A stretch of 64,000 nt of DNA from Agromyces luteolus (GTDB lineage: Bacteria > Actinomycetota > Actinomycetes > Actinomycetales > Microbacteriaceae), in contig NZ_WODA01000006.1 in assembly GCF_009729855.1 (NCBI RefSeq), positions 186,001 through 250,000 on the forward strand, given 5' to 3'. This document shows, piece by piece, positions 8,075-16,091 of the stretch (positions are counted from its first letter, which is position 1; the number at the start of each line of letters is the position of its first letter). The position numbers and the translations under genes are program-made. Below the pieces are notes generated by a model that had not been told where the DNA came from, ran no database searches, and saw nothing but the letters and a program-made list of their open reading frames with translations.

Positions 8075-9064
8075 TTAGAGGTTGTCGAGGGCGCCCGTGC
8101 GACGCACGAGCGCGAGGTAGCCGAAGATGATCGCGATCGGGATGAGCGCGATCGCCGCCGCGAGCGGCAGGTTGTTCGCCGCGCCGACGTTCGTGTAGAC
8201 GAGGTTTCCTAGCATCTGGCTCGCGCCGCCGACGATGTTGACCGTGATGTAGTCGCCGAGCGAGAGCGAGAAGCTGAAGATCGTGCCGGCGATGATCGCG
8301 GGCAGCGCCATGGGGAGGACGACGTGGCGGATGGTCGGCCACGTCTTGCCTCCGAGGTCGGCGGATGCCTCGAGCAGCGAGTCGGGCACGCGCTCGAGCC
8401 CCGCGAAGATCGGCAGGATCACGTACGGCAGCCACAGGTACGACAGCGTGATGACCGTGGCGGGCAGCCCGTAGCCGGGCGTGTGCAGGCCGAACGGCGC
8501 GAGCACCCACTCGAGGATGCCGTCCTGCGAGAGCACCGAGCGCCAGGCGTAGGCCTTCACGAGGTAGCTCGCCCAGAGCGGCATGAGCACCGCGATGACG
8601 AGGAGGCGGCGGGCGCGCGGCGAGGCGACCTTCGCCATGTAGAACGCGATCGGCAGGGCGAGCGCCACGTCGATGATCGTGACGAGGAGCGCCACGCCGA
8701 TCGTGCGGAACGTCACCGTCTGGTACAGCGAGCCGGTGAGCACCGTGATGATGTTGTCGAGCGTCCACTCGGTCGTGATCTCGCCCGTGAAGCTGTTCAC
8801 CGACCAGAACGCGGTGACGAGCAGCGCGGCGAGCGCCACGACGTAGACGAGGCCGAGCCAGAACAGCGGCGCCGCGAGCAGGAACCCCAGCCGCACCCGC
8901 GGGTGCGCGGTGAGGAAGACCGACGCGCGCCGTGCCGGCGTCGCCTTCGGCCTCGGAATGCCGCGGCGAGGCGCTCCACCGGGTGCCGTGTCGGCGCGGT
9001 CGGGCTCGGGCGGGTCGGATGCCGCGCCGCGAGCGGATGCCGGTGCCGTCGCGTTCATCGTCAT
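8075..9064 (-). CDS. potB: Polyamine-type ABC transporter permease (PotB-like)
   Basis: 329 residues from ATG 9064, preceded by ACAGGAAG at good spacing. The first 65 residues form a cytoplasmic, proline/arginine-rich extension; longer open sequence upstream of 9064 is not conserved. Six membrane helices follow, starting GFLLAAPLFWLGLVYVVALAALLV. The EAA loop is LLEASADLGGKTWPTIRHVVLPMAL. The pattern SLSLGDYITVNIVGG is characteristic of PotB/YdcU permeases. The gene follows the binding-protein gene after an 85-base gap that holds a very stable hairpin, which could lower permease expression relative to the binding protein. Confidence 0.88.
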   Translation of the reverse strand: MTMNATAPASARGAASDPPEPDRADTAPGGAPRRGIPRPKATPARRASVFLTAHPRVRLGFLLAAPLFWLGLVYVVALAALLVTAFWSVNSFTGEITTEWTLDNIITVLTGSLYQTVTFRTIGVALLVTIIDVALALPIAFYMAKVASPRARRLLVIAVLMPLWASYLVKAYAWRSVLSQDGILEWVLAPFGLHTPGYGLPATVITLSYLWLPYVILPIFAGLERVPDSLLEASADLGGKTWPTIRHVVLPMALPAIIAGTIFSFSLSLGDYITVNIVGGASQMLGNLVYTNVGAANNLPLAAAIALIPIAIIFGYLALVRRTGALDNL

Positions 9065-9106
9065 GCTGCTTCCTGTCGGGTGGTGCTTCGGGGGAAACGG
9101 GGGTGT

Positions 9107-9136
9107 GCGGGCCGGGGAGCGTGCTCCCCGGCCCGC
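9107..9136 (-). terminator. Intra-operon hairpin after the binding-protein gene
   Basis: Perfect 14-base arms (9107-9120 and 9123-9136) surround only two central bases, giving a very stable stem directly behind the lipoprotein stop codon. In ABC operons such stems often stabilise the upstream mRNA or act as leaky terminators, so that binding protein exceeds permease. That role is inferred. Confidence 0.65.
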
Positions 9137-9149
9137 GCGGGCCGTCAGG

Positions 9150-10337
9150 TCAGCCCTTGATCTCCTGCCACGCAGCGGTCCACTGCGCGTAGTCGACGCA
9201 CTCGACGTCGGTGCGGCCGTCGACGCACTCGGCGATCGGGGTCGTCCAGTACCAGATCTGCGAGGCGTACTCCTCGTCACCGGCGTGGTAGGCCTCGCAG
9301 TCCTCGCGGTACTCGCAGGCTTCCTGGCTCGACGGGGCCTCGCCGAAGTAGGCGGTCGCGGTCGCGTTGGCCTCGGGGCTGGCGATGTAGTCGAGCCACA
9401 TGTAGGCGCAGTTCACGTTCGCCGCGTCGGAGGCGACCATCCAGGTGTCCGACCAGCCGGTCGCGCCCTCTTCGGGGAGGACGACGTCGGTCGACGCGCC
9501 CGAGCCCGCGAGCACGTTCTGGATGACCTGCCACGTCGTGCCGACGACCGAGTCGCCGGTCTCGAAGGCCTGGATCTCCTTGAGGTAGTCCGACCAGTAC
9601 TCGCCGATCGACTCGCGCTGGACCTTCAGCAGGTCGACCGCGGCCTGGAACTGCTCCTCGTCGAGGGCGTAGGGGTTCTCGATGCCGAGCTCGGGCTGGT
9701 GGGCCATGAGGTAGACCGCGGCGTCGGCGATGTAGATCGGCGAGTCGTACGCGGTCACCTTGCCGGCGTTCTCACCGGCCTTGTCGAACACGACGTCCCA
9801 CGAGGTCGGCGCCTCGGCGAAGGTCTCCGTGTTGTACATGAGCAGGTTCGCGCCGTAGCCGTGCGGAACGCCGTAGCTCTGCCCGTCGACCGAGTTCCAC
9901 TCCTTCTCCTTGAGGAAGTCGAAGATGCCCTCGTAGTTCGGGATGAGGTCGGTGTTCACGGGTGCCACGTCACCGCCGGCGATGAGGCGGAGCGTCGCGT
10001 CGCCCGAGGCGGCGACCACGTCGTACTCGCCCGTCTTCATGAGGTTCACGGCCTCGTCGGAGGTGCCGTAGGTCTTCGAGGTGACCTCGCAGCCCGTCTC
10101 CTCCTCGAAGGGCGTGACCCAGTCGACGTCCGGGCTGTTGGAGCCGTCCTCGACGTAGCCGGGCCACGCGAGGATCGAGACCTGGCCCTCGGCGTCGCCG
10201 AGCTCGGTGAGGGTCTCGTCGGTCGACGCGGAGTCGCCCGACGTGGTGCCGCAGGCGGTCAGGGTGAGCAGGGCGATCGATCCGATCGCCAGGCCGACGG
10301 TCGCGCCGCGGCGCGCCGTGCGCGGGGTGCGCATCAT
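9150..10337 (-). CDS. potD: Spermidine/putrescine-type substrate-binding lipoprotein
   Basis: 395 residues from ATG 10337, with AGGAGAG upstream. Residues 1-28 are a lipoprotein signal ending in the lipobox LTAC. The mature protein is a type II periplasmic-binding fold: VSILAWPGYVEDG, a first lobe with GEYDVVAASGDATLRLIAGG, YGVPHGYGANLLMYNTE, and the domain-closing segment WSDTWMVASDAANVNCAYMWLDYI. These are features of PotD/PotF/YdcS polyamine-binding proteins. The protein should sit on the outer face of the membrane and deliver substrate to the two permeases. Two cysteines near the C-terminus (CEYREDCEAY) and others could form disulfides. Confidence 0.87.
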   Translation of the reverse strand: MMRTPRTARRGATVGLAIGSIALLTLTACGTTSGDSASTDETLTELGDAEGQVSILAWPGYVEDGSNSPDVDWVTPFEEETGCEVTSKTYGTSDEAVNLMKTGEYDVVAASGDATLRLIAGGDVAPVNTDLIPNYEGIFDFLKEKEWNSVDGQSYGVPHGYGANLLMYNTETFAEAPTSWDVVFDKAGENAGKVTAYDSPIYIADAAVYLMAHQPELGIENPYALDEEQFQAAVDLLKVQRESIGEYWSDYLKEIQAFETGDSVVGTTWQVIQNVLAGSGASTDVVLPEEGATGWSDTWMVASDAANVNCAYMWLDYIASPEANATATAYFGEAPSSQEACEYREDCEAYHAGDEEYASQIWYWTTPIAECVDGRTDVECVDYAQWTAAWQEIKG

Positions 10338-10387
10338 GGTTCTCTCCTGGTTTCTCTTGGTGGGTGGAGGTGGTGCGTTCGGTGGGA

Positions 10388-10428
10388 CCCGGTGGTCGAG
10401 TGGGCCCGAAGGACCCGTATCGAGACCC
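10388..10428. repeat. Half copy of the dispersed GGTGGTCGAGT palindromic element, intergenic
   Basis: The sequence CCCGGTGGTCGAGTGGG followed by CCCGAAGGACCCGTATCGAGACC is the left arm of the same element found in the sulfur genes. Here it lies between the ATPase stop codon and the lipoprotein gene and is not translated. It shows that the element also occurs outside genes. Confidence 0.8.
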
Positions 10429-10433
10429 GAGAC

Positions 10434-11483
10434 CTAGGCGGCCGGCGCGGATGCGGCATCCGCCCCGCCCAGCGCGACGACGTCGTCGTCGTGCCAGCTG
10501 ACGACGACGCGATCGCCGCGCTCGTCGTCGTGGACCCGGTTGCGGTCGTTCTGCTCGAGCACGCTGACGCGCACGCCGGCGTCGAGGTCGACGACGAGGC
10601 GGATGCCGCTGCCGAGGTAGATCGTCTCGACGACGGTGCCCGGGGCGTTGCGCACGTCGGCGCCGGTCTCGCCCGACCCGACGGCCATCTTCTCGGGGCG
10701 CACGGAGTGCACGCCGCCGCGGCCGAGGAGCTCGCGCGAGACCGCGTCGTCGAAGAGGTTCGACGTGCCGACGAAGTCGGCGACGAAGCGGGAGCCGGGG
10801 CGCTCGTACAGCTCCGCCGGCGTGCCGAGCTGCTCGATGCGGCCGTTGTTGAACACGGCGACGCGATCGGAGAGCGTGAGCGCCTCCTCCTGGTCGTGCG
10901 TGACGAAGATGAAGGTGATGCCGAGCTCGCGCTGGATCTCCTTCAGCTCGACCTGCATCTGCTCGCGGAGCTTGAGGTCGAGCGCGCCGAGCGGCTCGTC
11001 GAGGAGCAGCACCTTGGGCTGGACGACGGTGGCACGGGCGAGCGCGACGCGCTGGCGCTGGCCGCCGGAGAGCTGGGACGGCTTGCGGTCGCCCATCTGC
11101 TCGAGGCGCACCGACGCGAGGGCCCGGCGGGCGCGCTCGATGCGCTCCCTGCGCCCGATGCCGCGCACGCGGAGGCCGTAGGCGACGTTCTCGAGCACGC
11201 TCATGTGCGGGAACAGCGCGTAGTCCTGGAAGACCGTGTTCACGTCGCGGTCGAACGGCGCGCGCTTGGTGACGTCGTCGCCGAAGAGCTCGATCGTGCC
11301 GCCCGTGGGCTGCTCGAAGCCGGCGATGAGGCGGAGCACGGTCGTCTTGCCGGAGCCCGACGGGCCCAGCATGGAGAAGAACTCGCCCGCGGCGATCTCG
11401 AGATCGACGTGGTCGACGGCGGTGACGGCTCCGAACTCCTTGGTGAGTCCGGTGAGCCGGATGGCCGGCTGCGGGTCGGTCAT
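10434..11483 (-). CDS. potA: Polyamine-type ABC transporter ATPase (PotA-like)
   Basis: 349 residues from ATG 11483, behind AAGGAGAGG. The nucleotide-binding domain shows Walker A GPSGSGKTT near residue 40, the Q-loop VFQDYALFPHM, signature LSGGQRQRVALARA, Walker B VLLLDEPLGALD and switch histidine FVTHDQEEAL. A C-terminal TOBE-type regulatory domain of about 110 residues follows, as in PotA/CysA/MalK. It energises the importer formed with the downstream lipoprotein and permeases. It is the first gene of the transporter operon and is transcribed divergently from a GntR regulator, with an inverted repeat in the gap. Confidence 0.9.
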   Translation of the reverse strand: MTDPQPAIRLTGLTKEFGAVTAVDHVDLEIAAGEFFSMLGPSGSGKTTVLRLIAGFEQPTGGTIELFGDDVTKRAPFDRDVNTVFQDYALFPHMSVLENVAYGLRVRGIGRRERIERARRALASVRLEQMGDRKPSQLSGGQRQRVALARATVVQPKVLLLDEPLGALDLKLREQMQVELKEIQRELGITFIFVTHDQEEALTLSDRVAVFNNGRIEQLGTPAELYERPGSRFVADFVGTSNLFDDAVSRELLGRGGVHSVRPEKMAVGSGETGADVRNAPGTVVETIYLGSGIRLVVDLDAGVRVSVLEQNDRNRVHDDERGDRVVVSWHDDDVVALGGADAASAPAA

Positions 11484-11515
11484 GGGCCTCTCCTTCGATG
11501 GCGTGGTTCCTAATC

Positions 11516-11536
11516 CTATGAATCCATATGTCATAG
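11516..11536. promoter_or_regulatory. Inverted repeat CTATGA-N9-TCATAG, likely operator
   Basis: Perfect six-base arms CTATGA (11516-11521) and TCATAG (11531-11536) flank an AT-rich nine-base spacer. The repeat is the most AT-rich spot in the gap between potA and the divergent GntR gene. It is a good candidate operator for that regulator. Confidence 0.6.
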
Positions 11537-11634
11537 TCCAGAGGTTCGTGTTACGGTCGCATCACGGATTCGCCGACGACCGTCCCCAGTCCGGGGGGTG
11601 AGCGGGTCCGCAGGTGCTCGATCGAGGAGGACGG

Positions 11635-12423
11635 ATGCCGCACGCCACCGCGCGCGCCGACGCCGCCCGCGCCGTCGTCTTCTCGCCCCTCGAGGGCGCG
11701 GGCCGGGCCGAACTGGTCGAGCAGCGCCTCACCGACGCCATCGCGTCGGGCGTCCTCCGCGACGGCGAACGACTCCCCAGCGAGGCCGACCTGGCCAAGT
11801 TCCTCGGCGTCGCCCCGGTCACCGCGCGCGAGGCGCTCGTCGCGCTCCGGCACAAGGGACTCGTGCGCACCCGCCGCGGACGCGACGGCGGCAGCTTCGT
11901 CACCTACGACGACGACCTGTCGCTGCGCCTCACCGAGGAGCGCGTCCGGGCGCTCAGCCGGATCGAACTGCGCGACCTCTCGCTGCACTACGCCGCCATC
12001 GCCGGCATGGCCGCCGAGGTCGCCGCCGACCGCGCGAGCGACGACGACCTGCAGAGCCTCGTCGAGATCGATGCCCGGGCCGACCTCGCCACCCCCGGCG
12101 GCGCACGCCGCGCCGTCGGCCGCTTCCAGCTCGAGGTCGCCGCGATCAGCCAGTCGCCCCGGCTCGTGCACGAGGAGCTGCGCCTGCAGGCCGAGACGGG
12201 CGCCCTGCTCTGGATGTGCCTGCGCGAACAGGAGTACCGTGACCGCACGAGGGAACACCGCCTCGACGTGATCGCCGCGATCCGGGCGGCGGATGCCGCA
12301 TCCGCCCGCCGCGCGACGACGACGTGCATCGGCACGGCGGTGGAATGGCTCATCGACGAGAAGGTGCGGCTTGAAGCCGCACTCCCACCGTCCATCGCGC
12401 ACGAGGAAGGGAGCGCGCCATGA
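11635..12423 (+). CDS. GntR/FadR-family transcriptional regulator
   Basis: 262 residues. ATG 11635 is chosen because GAGGAGGA lies just upstream; an in-frame ATG at 11614 has no such site. The N-terminal winged helix spans residues about 20-90: EQRLTDAIASGVLRDGERLPSEADLAKFLGVAPVTAREALVALRHKGLVRTRRGRDGG. The rest is an all-helical effector domain of FCD type. The FCD metal ligands are not clearly recognisable. It is divergent from the polyamine-type transporter and overlaps the next gene by four bases (ATGA). It therefore probably controls the transporter in response to a small molecule, and the partner protein may supply sensing. Confidence 0.85.
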   Translation: MPHATARADAARAVVFSPLEGAGRAELVEQRLTDAIASGVLRDGERLPSEADLAKFLGVAPVTAREALVALRHKGLVRTRRGRDGGSFVTYDDDLSLRLTEERVRALSRIELRDLSLHYAAIAGMAAEVAADRASDDDLQSLVEIDARADLATPGGARRAVGRFQLEVAAISQSPRLVHEELRLQAETGALLWMCLREQEYRDRTREHRLDVIAAIRAADAASARRATTTCIGTAVEWLIDEKVRLEAALPPSIAHEEGSAP

Positions 12424-13211
12424 CGCAGGCACTCGCCACGGGCGCGGCCGCGATCGCGCGGCGCATCGCCGACGTGATCGACCCGGTGTTCGCGCTCATC
12501 GACGGCTGGCAGCAGCGGATGGAGGCGCGGCTCGCACCCGAACCCGAGCCGCGGGCCGCCGACCTCGACCCCGCCGTCGCGGCGACCGTCGCCGCCGAAC
12601 TCGACCGCCCCGGCACGCTCATCACGGGCGCCGGCTTCGTCGCCGCGCCGGGCTACCTCGCCGACGCGCCCTGGCACCTCGCGTGGTGGCTGAGCGACGG
12701 CAACCCGTTCCGCGGCGTGCCTGCCCGTGGCATCCGTCGCCTCGATGCGGTCAGCGACCCGGACGCCGAGTCGTTCCGCGACTACACGACGCTCGAGTGG
12801 TGGCGCGTTCCCGAGCGCACCGGCTCACGGCACCTGACCGGGCCCTACGTCGACTACCTCTGCACCGACGACTACACGGTCACCGTCACGACGCCGGTGA
12901 CGATCGACGGCGACATGGTCGGGCTCGTCGGCGCCGACATGTACGTCGCCCGGCTCGAGCAGGTGCTCGAACCCGTACTGCGCGACGCCGGTCGCACCCT
13001 GACCGTCGTGAACGCCTCCGGTCGCATCGTGACCTCGACCGATCCGCACCGGGCGACCGGGGCGCTCCTGCGCCTGGACGGACTCCCCGACGCGCTCGCC
13101 CCGCTCCGCGAGGCCGAGGCGGAGGGGCGCGTGACCGCCGCCGTCCGGCTGCCGGACGGTGCCGACGTGGTGCCGTGCGGCGACACGTCGTTGGCGCTCG
13201 TCGCCGAGTAG
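12420..13211 (+). CDS. Soluble Cache (PDC)-domain protein coupled to the GntR gene
   Basis: 263 residues, starting with ATG 12420 that overlaps the regulator stop. The middle of the protein matches the Cache/PDC sensor fold: EWWRVPERTG (the place of the common RxWY signature), GPYVDYLCTDDYTVTVTTPVTIDG and GLVGADMYVARLE. Such domains normally sense amines, amino acids or acids outside the cell, flanked by membrane helices. Here there is no signal peptide or membrane segment, so the protein should be cytoplasmic. Translational coupling to a GntR regulator next to a polyamine-type importer suggests it binds the imported substrate or modulates the regulator. No output domain is visible. Confidence 0.7.
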   Translation: MTQALATGAAAIARRIADVIDPVFALIDGWQQRMEARLAPEPEPRAADLDPAVAATVAAELDRPGTLITGAGFVAAPGYLADAPWHLAWWLSDGNPFRGVPARGIRRLDAVSDPDAESFRDYTTLEWWRVPERTGSRHLTGPYVDYLCTDDYTVTVTTPVTIDGDMVGLVGADMYVARLEQVLEPVLRDAGRTLTVVNASGRIVTSTDPHRATGALLRLDGLPDALAPLREAEAEGRVTAAVRLPDGADVVPCGDTSLALVAE

Positions 13212-13340
13212 CGGCATCCGCCCGCACCGGGCGTCGATGCGGGGTGACCGAACCCGAAACACGCGCCCGCTATGGTGAGGCCATCGGAACGGGGCGCACG
13301 CGCGAGCGCGTGCGACTGACGAGAGGCCGGCGCTCGAGAC

Positions 13341-13895
13341 GTGACGACCACCATCAGGCAGAAGCAGGCCCGCAGGCGGCGCGGCCGGGCGGTCGCCTAC
13401 GCGGTGGTGACGCTCGCCTGGGCGCTCGCGGTCTGGCTCAGCGCGGTGCTCGCCCCGCCGGACTGGCTGCACGGCATCGCCCTCTTCGTCCACCTCGCGT
13501 CGCTCGTCGTCGGGCTCGGCGCCGTGCTCATGATCGAGTGGCACGCATTCCTCTGGGCCACCGGCTGGAGCACCGTGCGCGAGCTGCGGCAGGCCGATCG
13601 CACCATGATCCTGCCGGTCTGGGCCGGGCTCACCGGCCTGCTGGCCAGCGGCGCGCTGCTCGAACCGGACCTGATGTCCACGCCGACGCAGGTGAAGCTC
13701 GTCGCCGTGCTCGTGCTGACGCTCAACGGGGTGGCGCTCACCAAGTGGACCTCGGACCTCGCCCGCCTCCCCGCGCGGACGACCTTCCGCGGCCTGCCCG
13801 GCCGTGCGAAGTTCGGCTTCGTCTCGAGCGCCGTGGTCTCGCAGGCGGCGTGGTGGACGGCCGTGGTCATCGGCCTGCTCAACGCCACCGGGTGA
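13341..13895 (+). CDS. Small multi-pass membrane protein, unknown function
   Basis: 184 residues from GTG 13341. After a basic N-terminus (RQKQARRRRGR) there are four to five hydrophobic segments: VAYAVVTLAWALAVWLSAVL, IALFVHLASLVVGLGAVLMI, MILPVWAGLTGLLASGALL, LVAVLVLTLNGVALT and VSQAAWWTAVVIGLL. Histidines in FVHLAS and EWHAFLW lie in or near helices. I do not recognise a named family. It stands alone, followed after 95 bases by the VWA-domain gene. Confidence 0.7.
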   Translation: MTTTIRQKQARRRRGRAVAYAVVTLAWALAVWLSAVLAPPDWLHGIALFVHLASLVVGLGAVLMIEWHAFLWATGWSTVRELRQADRTMILPVWAGLTGLLASGALLEPDLMSTPTQVKLVAVLVLTLNGVALTKWTSDLARLPARTTFRGLPGRAKFGFVSSAVVSQAAWWTAVVIGLLNATG

Positions 13896-13922
13896 GGCGC
13901 GCCGCGGGCCGTGTGGACGTTC

Positions 13923-13938
13923 CCTGCGAGGTCGCAGG
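13923..13938. promoter_or_regulatory. Palindrome upstream of a TAGGCT -10-like box
   Basis: CCTGCGA-GG-TCGCAGG is a perfect seven-base palindrome. A TAGGCT sequence, a good actinobacterial -10 element, lies at 13948-13953, so the palindrome overlaps the -35 position. It may be an operator for the VWA gene starting at 13991. Confidence 0.45.
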
Positions 13939-13990
13939 CTGCTGAGCTAGGCTCACGATCGAGCCCAGCCGTCCCCCGACTGGAGGAACG

Positions 13991-15904
13991 ATGACCGACG
14001 CACCGAGCCACCCGCCGGCCCGACGCGATCGCAGTCAACTGCGCGAGGAGCGCCGTCGACGGCGTCGGCGTGGCATCCAGGTCGCCGTGGCGGCGGGCAT
14101 CGCCGCCGTCCTCCTCATCGGCGGCGCCGTCACCGCGATGGTCCTCATCAATCAGGGCTCCACCACGGCGGCGCCCAGCGAGGCGCCCGAACCCGAGCCC
14201 ATCGTCTTCCCCGACGACGAACCCGCGGCCGAGCCCGGCGCCGAGCCCTGCACGACGGTGTCGGTGCTGTCGTCGTTCGAGAACGCCGAGATGGTCGAGC
14301 GGCTCGCCTACGGCTACAACGCCGAGCCGCGCGACGTCGACGGCTCGTGCGTCACGGTCGTCGCCTCGAAGGACAAGTCGGGCATCGCCGCCGAGGAGGC
14401 CGCCGTCGGGTTCTCCGAGGCCGCCGAGGACGAGCGGCCGGTCGTGTGGATCCCCGACGCCCGGTCGTGGCTCGGCGTCGCACGCGAGGCCGGCGGCGGA
14501 GCGAACGTGCCCGAGGAGGGGACGAGCGTCGGGTCGTCCGACATCGTGCTCGCCATGCCCGAGCCGCTCGCCGCCGCCATCGGTTGGGGCGAGGAGCCGC
14601 CCACCTGGGCCGAGGTCTTCGAGACCGCCGCGGACGCCGAGGTCTGGGCCGACCTCGACCACCCCGAGTGGGGCGAGTTCAAGCTCGGCAAGACCAGCCC
14701 GGTCATCGCGAGCTCGGGCGAGGCCGCCATGCTCGCCTCGTACGGCGCGGCCGCGGGGTCGGTCGCCGACCTCACGGCCGACGACATCGCCGACGACGAG
14801 GTCACCGACGAGGTGAAGCAGCACGAACTGGCGACGAGCCACTACATGGCCACGCCCGAGCACTTCCTCTGGCACGCCCGGCAGTCGGCCGACGCCGGCG
14901 GGTCGGCGGCCGACTTCCTCTCGGCCGTGATCGTCGACGAGAAGTCGGTGTGGGACTACAACCGCGGCATCACGAGCCGCGACGGCGTCACGCGCATCGA
15001 GAGCGACCCGCCCGCCGAGGCGCTCGTCCCCATCTACCCGAGCGACGGGTTCTACATCGCCGACAACCCGGCCGTCGTGCTCACCGGCTCATGGGTCGAC
15101 GAGGGCGAAGCCGCCGCCGCGGAGGACTTCCTGCGATTCGCCGGCACGAAGGAGGGCCAGGCGATCGTCCGCGAGACGGGGTACCGCGACCTGAACGGCG
15201 AGCTCGACGCCGAGATCCAGGAGGTCGGCGCACTGGCCGAGACCTCCGACGCAGGCCTCGACTTCCCCGAACCGCAGGTCGTGGTGGCGATGCACGAGGC
15301 GTTCCCCGACGTGCGCAAGCGCGCGAACGTGCTCTTCCTCCTCGACGTGTCCGGGTCCATGGGCGACCCGATCGAGACCGGCGAGACGAAGCTCGAGGCC
15401 GCGAAGCACGCGGTCGAGCTGTCGCTCGACCACTTCTCGGACGGCGACCAGGTCGGGCTCGCGGCGTTCTCCGAGGTCGACGCGCAGGCGCTCGCCCCCG
15501 GCGAGGTGAGCGCGGTCGCCGACATCGCCGACACCCGCGACGACTTCGAGTCGGCCCTCGGCGGGCTGGAGCCGATCGAGTGGACGCCGCTCTACGAGGC
15601 GGTCGACACGTTCGCCAAGCGGCAGGCCGACGACTGGGACCCCGACCGCATCAACGCGATCGTGCTGCTCAGCGACGGCCGGAACGAGACCGAGGCGCCG
15701 AGCACGTCGTCGCAGCAGATGCTCGACACCCTCGAGGAGCTGCACCACTCGACCCCGGTGCTCGTCTTCACGCTCGCCTACGGCGCCGACGCCGACGTGA
15801 AGACGCTGCAGTCGATCTCGAGCGCGACGGGCGCGCACTATTACGACGCGACCGACCCGACCGAGGTCGACGAGGTGCTCGGCGACCTCGTCACGAGCTT
15901 CTGA
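13991..15904 (+). CDS. Membrane-anchored solute-binding-like protein fused to a VWA domain
   Basis: 637 residues from ATG 13991, behind GGAGGAA. A basic cytoplasmic start (RRRRRRR) and one membrane helix (VAAGIAAVLLIGGAVTAMVLI) are followed by a proline/glutamate-rich stalk. Residues about 80-420 resemble an extracellular solute-binding fold (ERLAYGYNAEP, VVWIPDARSW, GKTSPVIASSG, YPSDGFYIADNPAVVL, AEDFLRFAGT). Residues about 445-637 are a von Willebrand A domain with an intact MIDAS motif DVSGSMG, a later threonine in EWTPLYEA and an aspartate in LLSDGRNE. The protein faces outward and may bind a ligand or another protein in a metal-dependent way. The fusion is known from other actinobacteria; its role is unknown to me. 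Confidence 0.8.
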   Translation: MTDAPSHPPARRDRSQLREERRRRRRRGIQVAVAAGIAAVLLIGGAVTAMVLINQGSTTAAPSEAPEPEPIVFPDDEPAAEPGAEPCTTVSVLSSFENAEMVERLAYGYNAEPRDVDGSCVTVVASKDKSGIAAEEAAVGFSEAAEDERPVVWIPDARSWLGVAREAGGGANVPEEGTSVGSSDIVLAMPEPLAAAIGWGEEPPTWAEVFETAADAEVWADLDHPEWGEFKLGKTSPVIASSGEAAMLASYGAAAGSVADLTADDIADDEVTDEVKQHELATSHYMATPEHFLWHARQSADAGGSAADFLSAVIVDEKSVWDYNRGITSRDGVTRIESDPPAEALVPIYPSDGFYIADNPAVVLTGSWVDEGEAAAAEDFLRFAGTKEGQAIVRETGYRDLNGELDAEIQEVGALAETSDAGLDFPEPQVVVAMHEAFPDVRKRANVLFLLDVSGSMGDPIETGETKLEAAKHAVELSLDHFSDGDQVGLAAFSEVDAQALAPGEVSAVADIADTRDDFESALGGLEPIEWTPLYEAVDTFAKRQADDWDPDRINAIVLLSDGRNETEAPSTSSQQMLDTLEELHHSTPVLVFTLAYGADADVKTLQSISSATGAHYYDATDPTEVDEVLGDLVTSF

Positions 15905-15929
15905 GCGGGCTCGGGCGCCGGAGCGCTCG

Positions 15930-15973
15930 TTCGCTCGTTCGCTCGCTCGCCCGTTCGCTCGCCCGTTCGCCGA
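15930..15973. repeat. Low-complexity CGTTCGCTCG tract
   Basis: A run of short units CGTTCGCT/CGCCCGTT follows the VWA gene stop codon. It is simple-sequence DNA without coding sense. Confidence 0.6.
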
Positions 15974-15983
15974 GCGCGTGTGC

Positions 15984-16025
15984 TTCCGACGAGCGCGTTC
16001 GCGTACGCACGCGCGCTCGTCGGAA
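15984..16025. terminator. Hairpin with 14-base perfect arms
   Basis: TTCCGACGAGCGCG (15984-15997) pairs perfectly with CGCGCTCGTCGGAA (16012-16025) across a 14-base loop that itself contains the palindrome GCGTACGC. Located between the VWA gene and the chelatase gene, it could end the upstream transcript. Confidence 0.6.
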
Positions 16026-16091
16026 CTGCACGCGCTCGTCATGCGGCGTGACACGCGCGCGGCGCGCGGGACCGGGTGCGACCATGGGCGG

